DNA of 64,000 nt. It comes from Centroberyx gerrardi (Eukaryota > Chordata > Actinopteri > Beryciformes > Berycidae). The translations under genes were made by a program, and so were the position numbers. The DNA lies in contig NC_136016.1 in the NCBI RefSeq assembly GCF_048128805.1, positions 18,250,176 through 18,314,175 on the forward strand. Direction: 5' to 3'. Shown piece after piece: positions 51,043-61,598 of the stretch. Under the pieces are notes generated by a model. It was not told where the DNA came from and made no database searches. It was given only the letters and a program-made list of their open reading frames with translations. Positions within the stretch are counted from its first letter, which is position 1; every line of letters starts with the position of its first letter.

Positions 51043-51549
51043 AACCCAGCGGTCGACATCATGAATTTCCAATGAGGAATACAGCCATCACTTATATTGG
51101 ACTCTGAAAATAGCAAAGGCTCCATTTTTCTTTTTGCCAGAGGACACAATCTACCCCTGACTGTGCCTTGACCTTCTAATAACAACATGATGTCCATGAA
51201 AAGCAGCATCCATGAAGGGCATTTTTGATACTTAATCCCAAAGCCGAAGTGTCTGGCCTTGAATCACAAATCAGAGTTTTGCTTGCAAATTCTAATCTGT
51301 ACAAGCAAGTGCAAATTAAATTTTAGTTTCTTAACATTGAAGGCTGTTAATTTGTGTTGTACACTGTTCTTAACTTCAATGCCGACATGCATGATTGCTT
51401 CCCCTGTGCCATTTCTGCCTGGTAGTTGAAGACTAACTTGAATGAATGTATTTATCTTTTGTTTGTACAATACTTGTCTTATCATTCTAGCATGTGATTT
51501 CTCACCAAGTCCCTTTGCATATTACGTTGGCAAGAAAGGGCCGATACAC

Positions 51550-51555
51550 AATAAA
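51550..51555 (+). promoter_or_regulatory. Poly(A) signal of eps8l1
   Basis: AATAAA about 510 nt after the eps8l1 stop. An alternative ATTAAA lies at 51315-51320. Confidence 0.6.
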
Positions 51556-51573
51556 AATTAAAAGGCTGGGATT

Positions 51574-51579
51574 TTTATT
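51574..51579 (-). promoter_or_regulatory. Probable poly(A) signal of luc7l
   Basis: TTTATT on the plus strand, AATAAA for luc7l, about 1.35 kb past its stop. I noticed no other minus-strand AATAAA between the stop and this point. Confidence 0.5.
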
Positions 51580-52855
51580 GAGACTTTAAAGAAAGTTTTC
51601 CAGCAAAACAAACAATTATGACAAGTCCACAGACTTCACACATTAGGTAAAGCAATGCATCCATTTAAATGTGTTTGCATTCAACTATTAGAGGCTGATG
51701 TAGATGGAGCAACGGAAGAAAATCAGATCGATTCAAATGTATATTGAACAATTTTTAGGATAGGATTTCCAATGTGGCAAATTTCTAATGACAACAAACC
51801 AAGAACAGTCATTTTTTAACCTATTGCTTCACGTGCCAAGACTAAGTTTGAAGTTAATATTTGTCTTCATTACATAAAAAAACAAAACAAAAAAATAACA
51901 GGATGGGAATAAATTCTAAAACAAAAAAGGAGACTTGCCACCAATGCCAACAATACAAAAAAAGCATTTACTTATACTGGCCAAGCTCTCGAGCAGATGT
52001 AATTCCTTCACTATTGGCAGCATAAAATAAAACTTGATTAGTTGAGACATCAGCTGGGAATTGGCAGAAGTTGAGAGACATAAGCTAGATACTAAAACTA
52101 GCAACCTTAAAACCTTTTTTGATCTTCAAATTTGCAAGTTCTTAAAACATAAATAATAACAGGGCTTTATCGACTTAACTTATTTGGAGACAAATCTGTG
52201 GAGAAAGACATTCATGAACTGCACTCATGCCGTGCAACGTCAAACTGCTGCTTACCACAAGCTGGTGAGAGGAAAGCCTTCAGGGGGAGAAATTAAAGCC
52301 TTGATAGCATAAGGCTATTCTGAACATGACAATCAGTAGGCCCGAAAGATATTTACAGACAGCAATTCTGTATCAAAAGACCAACAATTAATAACAAAAA
52401 GAATACGGATCCGTTTCATTTTCCGGTTCATTCCAACAGACCGTCAATTTATGCTTTCTTCAAGGTTAATCTGAACATTTTCTATTGGAATCAGGGCAAG
52501 GTACTTTTTACGAATATAACAGCATGTATTGAATATAAACAGCCACCAAATCACAGATGCGTGGGAATTACAATACACTCCATCACTGACCAATAACTAA
52601 TCCCCATCCAAAAAAAAAAACAAAAAAAAGAAGAAAAAAAATACCTATATCTGGATGCTAGAAAAGAGAATGCATATAATATTTCAGGTGATTGTATGCA
52701 GTTATGTACACACACTGGGTTGGCTGCAGTAGCTGTTAAAGCAAAGTCAAACAAGAGGGGTCAGGTGGGGGAACGATGAGGTTATTCATCATACAAGGCA
52801 AGGAGAGTCTGTATAACATCGGGTTATCATTCACGGAGATGCGAGGATGGACAGA

Positions 52856-52858
52856 TGT

Positions 52859-52882
<24 letters not shown>
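52856..52882. repeat. (TG)n microsatellite in luc7l 3' UTR
   Basis: TG run on the plus strand, CA in the luc7l transcript, about 50-75 nt after its stop codon. Confidence 0.85.
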
Positions 52883-52890
<8 letters not shown>

Positions 52891-52932
52891 CAGGAGGAGG
52901 TTGTGTGTGTTGTGGTGGATGGAGTTTGGTCT

Positions 52933-55900
52933 TCAGAGGTCCCCCATGTCCCTGTCGTCCGCCCGGCGCGAGTCCGACCTGCCGTTCACGCCGTCCCTCC
53001 TGTCCCGCTCCCGCTCCCGTGACTTGTCTCTGGACGAGCGCTCCTGGTCCCTGGATGACCTGGGTGACGAGACGGCGGGACACGCACACATTCAGGGGAA
53101 GTGACACAAAATTGCATCAGGAAAGCAAAGAGGAAAAGTAGAAAACGGGAGTGTTTATTTCAAGTCAAGTTTCACGTGTCACAGGGCTTCAGAACACCCA
53201 TATTTAGAAATAAATGAAAACAACAATCACGAATGAGAACCATAGAAAAACTCCCACAAAAACCTTAGTAGGAAACAAAACATGGAGGAAACTTTGGAAA
53301 GGGCCTCACAAAGAGGAATCACCCTAGAAGGATGGTCAGGTGTGCAATGGGTGTTGTGTGTGGGCAAACAAAAATTAAATGTTGATAAAAAAAAAATACA
53401 CAGAACTAACAGAATAAAAAGGCTTGTGTGAACATCCAGGTCTGGCAAGGGGGTTTCAACGCCAATAATGTTCCTTATCCTATTTATTACACGGCTACTC
53501 ACTAAAGACATTATGAAATATCGCTTTAAAATGGTTTAATTACAAGCTAAAGCGATTTACAAGCTTTAAAAGAAAGAAAAAGTCGAGAAGGACTGTCTGC
53601 AGTAACTAAGGAGTAATGTCTTCATGGCATGAGGTGTCACCAATGAATTTGATTAGAAATCAACAAAATCAACCGGACTTGTTGACTGCAGTGATATAAT
53701 TAGATGTGAAACAGCAGTGTGTTATGTGAAACAGTGATTTGTTATTCAGAAATAGACTACAGAACGTGTTCACTGGCCAATCAGAACAAAGCTGTGTAAT
53801 AATAGAAATAGAAATATATGCACTTGTTGGACTAGAATCAAATCTCGTCACAACTTTCTCTCCTGTGCCTCTCCTACTCTCACATTTTATCTTTCTGTCT
53901 GAATAAAGAAAAAGTCCTAAGGGGGAACTGCCCACTGAGTTTTTTTTTTTATAAACAGGCAAAAGAATGGATGTTCTGTCTCTAAAAAAGCTACAATTAT
54001 GGAAAACAAACAAATAATTAAATAAAAAATAACGCATACACATTCCTGACAAATGTGTCTGAGCTTTACGGGCCTTTTGCTTGTGAGCAAGGCATTGTGG
54101 GAGCACAGTGTGAGTGGCTGAGCTGGTTGTGTGTTTACTTGTGTCTGGAGCTCTGCTCGTGGCTGTGACGGTGGCCTCGGCTGCGGGAGCGGGACCGGCT
54201 GCGATGCCGCCTCCTCCTCTCCCTGTCCCTGGAGCGTGAGCGTGAACGGCGCCTTTCCCGCGACGTGGAACGTGAACGCCTCCGCCTGCGGTCACGAGAA
54301 CGGGACCTGAAAGAACAACAGACAGCACTTAGGTTATAATTTAGCTCAGATATTCCATTTATATATATAAACTGAACAAACAAATGATTTTTGGTACAAT
54401 AAATGCAGTTCTTTGTACATGGCTGGGGGAATGTCTTACCTTCTATGCTCTCTGCTTCGTGATCTGGTCCTGTGAAATAAATGGACAAAAAAGTTTAACA
54501 GTAAAATATAACAATGCAAACAATAAATTCCCTTCCATAGATGTCAAATCAGGTCTTTACAAGGCCTGCACCCACCTCTTCCTCATCCTTTCCTCTTTCT
54601 CCCTCTCTTCTCTCCTCTTTAGGCGCTCCTGGTTCCTCTTCTCCTGCTTGTCGACCACAGTTTTCTGATCAAAATGAAAAGACCGGTATCCGATTAGCAG
54701 TGAAACTACACTTGACTTAATGCATGCCTTCAAAACAGATCATAATCAGTCTTTTTATCATACGTTTCATGATAAGCTTTGCCATAGGCTCCATGTCAAA
54801 CAGAGATAAAACTCACAGCTTCTGGTCAGGAACTTTCTAGTAATATGTTTATACTGTACATGGGGAGACAGATAGGCACTTACCTTTAGCTGATCCAGTT
54901 TCTCTCTGATCTGGATGAAGCCCAGGTGAAGTTTCCCACCAAAGTGGTCGGCCAAGCGACGGTCGTTGTCATGGAGACCCAGGTAAGCAGAGCACACTTC
55001 ACACACCCGCAGCTTCTGCTGCTGGAAGCTGGAGGCAGGCATGGAGTTCCTGTACTCCTCCTGAGAGGAGACAGAAAAAAAGAGGATGGAAGGATCAGAA
55101 GGGGAAAGAATTAATAAGAGGAAAGAGCTTTTCATTTTGCACAATGTCCCCATTTATTTCAAGACTTGTCTGAACATCCCAGCAGCTTGACACACTCCCC
55201 AACTCCTCAGAGTTGAAATGCCATCCAAAGACTGACTCTTTGTTCTCCCTGAAATTTTTAAAACTCTAATGGTGGATTTAACCAATGAGGAATGCAGTCT
55301 TTTTTTCTTTTTTAAATGATGCTCTCTTAGCTCCTGTTGCATATATGCATGATGGTTGGTGTATGTGTGCATTGTGAGTTTAAGTTTCACTGTGGGGATT
55401 ATGCAATTCAAATGTTTCCTCTTGTATGCAGGACACACTTGGAAATGAAAATGTTCTGTGTGGCCTCCCTGCTTAAATAAAACTAAGGTGACATTAAAAC
55501 GTAAAAAAAAAGTATCTCAGACACTAGTGATATGCATTATTTGTACACATGAAACTATCAAAGTTTTATGTGAGCAAGCTAAAAAAAGTGTAATCAGAGT
55601 AACTTAAGGATAAGATAAATAATTCCTGAGCAGTCCTCCTCACCTCTGCATCCTTCTTCCTGGTGCGGACCTTCTCCACCTCCTGCAGGACCTTCTGGGC
55701 TTCGTCCACGTTGCCCTCGGCTCCGAGCTGCTCCGCCTTGGCCAGGAGCTTCCCGATTTCCTCATTGAGCTCATGGACCTTCTCCGCCTGCAACACAACC
55801 CAAACAACATGGGTTACACCTGGTCATGTCTGGACCAAAACATAACGTTATCACATACTTCAAAATCTTCAAACTGAGGTTGTAATTTTGCATCATTTCT

Positions 55901-58900
55901 TGCAAAACAAAAGTCATTCAACACTTTGTATTCCCCTCTTGCTCTTACCTTTGCTGCCACCTCAGCGCTGATCTCTTCTTGGGTCTCAGCCAGGCGTTTC
56001 TTGGCTAGTTCTGTCCTCCGGTCGCAGTCGGCAATGAATGACTCCAGGTGATCCACCGCCTTGGGAGAAGAAAAAACAACAACAAACATAAAACAAAAAA
56101 CATAAGACTCAAGCGTCTGACTCAATGGATATCTCTGCACATGCATATGGAGATGGTTTACTTTAGGTCATCACTTACATCAAGCTCGAAGAACAGATCT
56201 CTCTCCTTGGAAGCAATTTCATAATCTGCCCGAAGTGCCAGGTCATGGATCTTCGAGCATTCTCCCAGGTCCATTCGCTATAAAAAAAAAACAAACAAAA
56301 AAAGCACACATGACACAGACTTTTTTTTGGAATTTTGTAATGAAACCAAAATAATTCTGAATCGCCCAATTACCTCTTATGAAAAGATGTTTAAAAAATG
56401 ATAATCACAATGAGACTGATATGCAATAAAAGCAGGGCTGGGTATCGTTGGGATTTTTTGATACCAATATTTCCATTGCTTCAAAATTGACACCAACTTT
56501 AAAATTATATGTTTCCACAGGAAGCATTTGAAATAGGCTTGGAAAAAGCTTTAAATCAGATTTTCACATTAAGTCCGCTACAGAAGTCAAAAGCTGCACA
56601 CAGAAGGTTGTGTCACTGTGGTACTGAGCCAAATATTAGCTGCCAATTTTCCAGGTCTAGAAAAACAACATGGATTCCTCTCTTCTGTTGTCTGGTGGGT
56701 TGAATTTGGTGCCAAATGATGCTTGTCAGATCCTGAGAAGCCAGGGATATTCCTGCTTTTTGCATTAATTTGTCATTTAGCTTATTGTCCATTGTTTGTT
56801 TTGTTTTTTTGCTGCTATTGCCTTTCATTTTATATACGTTGTGGACTTATGTCGCTGTTTGCAGTGCGTTTTCATTCACCTGGCTGCAAGACGAAATTTC
56901 CCTTGGGGATAACAAAGTTGAATTTAACCGAATTAGTTGGTTCTTTTTAAACAGTTTGTTGGTTTCAAGTAGTGATATCACACTAAATCACACCTTCCTT
57001 CTACACCGAGGCAGCAAATAGGCTGAAATTAACTCATTTCTAGAGCCTCATTCTTGCTCAGAATCCTCCTCCTGCTCTCCGCTATGATCTGGAGGTTATT
57101 TGCTTCTCTCATGCTACTTTCAGGAGCTTGCATAAAAATCTCAACACATCTGGTGCACGTCTGTATACTCAGTACAGGACTCTGTTGGGTCCTGGAGACC
57201 TGCTGGCTCATGCACCTCTTCCCATTTTGTTGGGCTAACATCCATTTTGTGTTATGGCCTTTCAACTGGTGGGATATCTGTACAGAGCCTTATCTCCTTG
57301 TGCCTTTCCCCGTCCATGTTTGTCTTTTCTAGGTGATTTTGGAGTTCATACTTTATTGCTTGCACTCCTTTTTTCCATTTCTTTCTAAGATTCTCTGCCC
57401 TCCTCGATGCTATCACATCATTCAAGTTTACTTGTAGTGCTTTGACTCATTTTTTCCCTCATCTTGTGATCTTGTCTCCATTGCTTCTTGACCTTGACCT
57501 GCCTTCTTTCCTACATGTCAGTCAATTTCTTGCTATCACCTAGACTTCTTTTGTTCTGGGGTTGCCTTCAATCTTTTTTCATTAGACTCCAAACCTTTCT
57601 GCTCCGTAGTCACAGATAATATCCCCCATTTTATCTAGTTTATTCTCAGCTGTTCCTTTCAGCCTGTCTAGTGCTATTTTCAGAATCGGTTTAGACAGAT
57701 TCCCATTCCCTCCTTTCACAAGCCCTAGGGCATTTCATTCCAGGTTTCTGCCCACAGATCTTTTCGTTCCTTGGCTGTCTGACCTCTCTGCCCTCCATTC
57801 CCTACATTTCAGTACTGGTGTCTGCCTCCTCAGTGACTGGCGTACTAACATCCAGTGGAGAATCCAACTATTTAAAGCTCAGTGCCTTAAAACTGATATT
57901 TAGATTATTTCTGGGTACCCAGACCTAAATGGCAGCGGACTTACAGTTCCAGACAGGATGTCATGTGGACAGCAGTTGAGGAGATGGCTTTTGCAGACTC
58001 GCTCGTCGGTGAACTTGACCCTCTGCCGCGTCTCGTCCCCTGAAACAGTCCAAAAACAACCAATGAGAAAGACCTCACATACTTGTTAGCAGGAGCGAGG
58101 TATCCAATGCTTTCTATTCTGTTACTGTGTGTATAACAAATGGGCAGACACATGACAATGTCACTATAGCTGCATTGTGGGATTTTGTGCCCACCTAAAT
58201 GAGTGAAACATAACACCTGAATTTCATTTACTCTCTGAAAGTCAAGGTTTTTCTTATACTTTATTACTGTAATATTATAGTTACCAGTAATACTCTAACT
58301 GTGCCTCTGCTGGCCAAGGTATTTAATCTGGCTATTAATGTCACAACAGAGTAAACTAAGAAAAAGTGGCAGGTGGCTCTCCATGTTATTTCCTCTCATT
58401 CTTGGTGCTTACCTTACCCAAGCCTCATTTATAATGCAGTAATGTTACAGCCTCAATTCAGTTTAGCTTGTGATAAGGCTCAATGTCCACTCTGTAAGGG
58501 TGGAATATCATGGGATTAGGCTAGGGCAATAAATAGATAGAGCTATACAGCAGTAAGGGCACGTAACTGGTAAATGGCTATGTGAGTGTTGTTTGAACGT
58601 AACAACATGTTTCACAGAGCTACCTTAATTTTGGGAAGTTTCTCACTTTATGTTAACACAACAGTTGTAAAGTTGACTATACAGAAAAAGACCGTGCTTT
58701 TAGAAAATGTGATAAGAAAAGTAAACATTCCAGAAAATTGCTCCAGCCAAGCCCTTTACAGATATGGAACATTGAAAAGAAATTAACACAAAATACAAAT
58801 GAAAACCAAGGAAAAAAGTTAGTTTATACACACTGCGATCTGCACCACATACTGTACCCATCTGCATCTTCAAGACCTCAGCTGCAGAATTTTAAACCCG

Positions 58901-60369
58901 CTGTAGAAAAGTATAAATGGGAACAGTTTTCTTGCCCATACCTGTAGTAAGAAGTTGGGAGTCATACACAAGTCAGATTGTAAATGATCTGTGCAAAGTG
59001 TTTGTTTTGACTGATTGCTAAAATTGTCTTCAGACAAAAGACGTCTAAAGGAACATTGAGAACTGCTCCTTTGGATTCAGCGCGACCAGACGTCTTAGCT
59101 CAAGCTGCATACACTACTCCAAATTGTAATTCTAGTGCCACTGAAGATTTACCCATTTGTGTGATAAAAAAAATAGGCTACAATAACTTCCGGAAGGCAA
59201 ACAAATTGTTTGGATATTCATCATAACAGCTTTAAAAATTATGTGTGACTCACGGCTCGATGAACATGAGGCTTTTCTGCAACTCCTTTGCAGATTGATG
59301 TAGGCTGGCAAAGATACACTGAACCTTTATGAATAAAATAAAGGGGCCACAATTGTTCAGTTTGTATGCAACATATGTATGGGAAGAATTTGATATTAAT
59401 CTCAACACACATACACCCACAAACTCACAGCACAAATTCACTCTTACTCTACAGATCGAATTATCAACTTGTTAAAAAATAAGCCAAAAAGCTATAGTCC
59501 TTTTTCAATCAACTGTCAGAATCAACCTCTAATTTGTAAGATGGTCGGGTTGCAGTAAGTCATTTTCTGCTTATGACCATCAGACTTGACAGCTGATCTA
59601 TCTTTTAATGTTTGTATCCAAACAGCTGCAAACTGCTACTAGACACTACATAAGTATTTTCTGTATATACAAAGGAAGAGACCATGGATAGCAGTTTTAC
59701 TATCAAAATAACTATATATCAGCCTATCTTTAATCAATCGGTTGATCTCTGTAGATACAACTTTGATGATATTATGTCTATAAGCTAGATATAACTTTGG
59801 ATGATATTATTGTGCTCATTTGGTACAGGTACTCAGCTACCTGATCATTATTTTGTATGTCAGCCAGCTTAAGTTTAATGACCAGGTAGGTTTCTCATTT
59901 ATCAACAGTTGGCTCGCCCAAGGGAGGGAGGTCTAGCCTGCTTATCGATTAGGAGTGATATGTATGTGACACGGTACTAATTGTTTTGGTGAATAAGCGA
60001 CGTTGATAGGTTGCTGTCATATTACCCACTGCTTGCGTATAATAACTTCATAAAAAACGGCACGAAGAGATGAAAAGGAAAAAGCGAAATTAAATACGTG
60101 ATCAGTCACAACGTTAGCCACAATGGATACAAACATTAAATCCAAACCCGAGAGAAGAGGCTAGCTGGATCTACTGAATTTCACACAGCCGCCTGCAGTC
60201 CATCCATTCATGCAAGGTTTGTCCATCACACGACAACACAAGCGAGCCTTTGCAATGGCTCCATCTTTGCTAGCTAGCTAGCACAGCTAGCATTCTGCTG
60301 CAACTCACCATCCCTCGCAGTTCCCATTAGTTGGTCGAGCAAAGCTCTCATTTGAGCTTGGGCAGACAT
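52933..60369 (-). CDS. luc7l: LUC7-like U1 snRNP-associated splicing factor, complete
   Basis: Coding exons (complement): 60309-60369, 57945-58039, 56179-56277, 55949-56059, 55644-55787, 54884-55060, 54576-54664, 54440-54469, 54139-54306, 52933-53059. They sum to 1101 nt (366 aa). The start is MSAQAQMRALLDQLMG, the family's N-terminus. Zinc finger 1 (CCCH type) includes VCKSHLLNCCPHDIL and GECSKIHDL. A coiled coil (about residues 90-175, ELAKKRLAETQEEI...LLAKAEQLGAEGNVDEAQ) follows, then zinc finger 2 (C2H2: CEVCSAYLGLHDNDRRLADH). From about 240 to the end is a Lys/Arg-rich then RS-repeat domain. LUC7 proteins bind U1 snRNP and the 5' splice site in the nucleus and shape donor choice. Exon 4 uses an AAG acceptor. 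luc7l over luc7l2 rests on C-terminal similarity and on fam234a as neighbour. Confidence 0.93.
56433..57928. mobile_element. Possible TE-derived block in luc7l intron 2
   Basis: The left edge CAGGGCTGGGTATCGTTGGG and right edge CTGGGTACCCAGACCTAAA carry partly inverted CTGGGTA motifs, a common fish-repeat layout. The interior has no intact coding frame; a retro-tail-like ACGAAATTTCCCTTGGGGAT occurs near 56890. This may be a composite of several insertions. Confidence 0.35.
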
Positions 60370-60439
60370 TGTTGTAGGTCTCTCTTCGATGCTTCTCTAT
60401 AAAATTCAAGCAACTGGCTACACTTCCTTTGTATTTTAT

Positions 60440-60770
60440 TGTAATATTAGTTAACTATATTCACTCTTCGAAGCATCGCCGCTCGCAGCTTTTCTCTCTT
60501 TCGTGGACTCGCCAGCTTCCGTTTTAAATTTAGGGAAATGACGAAACGTCCTGTCTGAACGTTAAACATACGCCCATTGTGCTGAAATGGGCCAATTGTA
60601 ACGGCGCAGAACCAGTGAATGAACCAATCACATCCACTTGAACCCGAAAGTGGGCTGACCTGTCTTGCCTGTGATTTGTTTACGCAGCTGAGGTTGACAG
60701 TTTCAGTCAGGCCTGGTACTAGTTAGCTACACCAGCTAGCTACCAAAGACGGCAGTGGAGAATAAAGTAA
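60440..60770. promoter_or_regulatory. Shared head-to-head promoter region of luc7l and fam234a
   Basis: The two starts diverge with about 1.2 kb between coding starts. The core has CCAAT boxes at 60592-60596 and 60623-60627 and is locally CpG-richer. A plus-strand donor AATAAA|GTAAGA at 60766/60767 fits a fam234a noncoding first exon that splices to the acceptor TCAAGCAG (60560s + 1 kb, ending at 61567). No transcription start sites are measured. Confidence 0.5.
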
Positions 60771-61397
60771 GAAAAAACTTTTCTCAAGTCAGTGTAAAGT
60801 CTTCGTTAGAGCTCAGATGGTGGGGCTTTTGGCGATAGTCCATATTCGTGCTGTTGAGCTGACTGGTCTCTGTTCAACAAGTTAAGTAATTTAACCAGCT
60901 ATTAACTGTTAAGTCACCAAATGAACGTTAGCTAAGGTAGCTAGCGTAGGTGGTTATCCAACACAAAGTTAGCCAGAGGACAGGCAGGCTCTCAGCTGTA
61001 AAACTAGGAAGTGCAGGGTAAAATCTCAAATACAAGTAATTTAATAGCAGATATCGTCGGCACGTAGTTGTTACATAGAAGGCACTACTATCTTGAACGT
61101 CTCCGAATGGAGTAGTGTGGCTCTGGCTACAGAGCAAATAATAGGGTTTGCTGCGACATGAATATTCGTCATGGGTTTGTTGTTGTTCTGTTGAGAAATC
61201 TCTGGAGTCAGTGCTGGCACGTCTGAATAGGCTCACACCCACAAAGGTTGGTGCTGCAGAAATAGCTGGACTTACAGGCACTGCTGCCTTCATTATTTTT
61301 TTCATGTATATCAATGAGTGCCAATAAGCTTTGTTTGTAGCTCTATGATCATCGCAGGCAACTGTGGCACATGCTGGTTTGTGGTTTACAACAGAAC

Positions 61398-61432
61398 AGA
61401 TGTATCATGCTGTATCATGCTGTATCATGCTG
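61398..61432. repeat. Short tandem repeat, TGTATCATGC units
   Basis: Three near-perfect copies of TGTATCATGC(TG) in a row, in fam234a intron 1. Confidence 0.8.
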
Positions 61433-61598
61433 GGTTTGTTCCCTGAGGATTAGAAATTTGTAGAGTTCTGCCATTGAAGTATTTATTCAGAGCGTAGGAT
61501 CAGCAGCATTGTATCTAGTTGATGCCTTGCTGTAAGCTCTATGCTTCATCCTTTTCATGTCAAGCAGGTCCTTAAGCTGGTAATGCATTGAGGCGACA

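Larger units (their letters stand above)
51556..52932 (-). other. luc7l 3' UTR region
   Basis: AT-rich, non-coding sequence between the convergent stops. It holds a (TG)n run at 52856-52882 and A-rich tracts near 52610-52640. No other gene is supported. Confidence 0.5.

Noticed and set aside
53669-54328. Long minus-strand frame overlapping the luc7l RS exon
   Set aside because: It is the wrong frame of the Arg/Ser-rich luc7l exon running into intron 9. The spliced luc7l frame explains the region.
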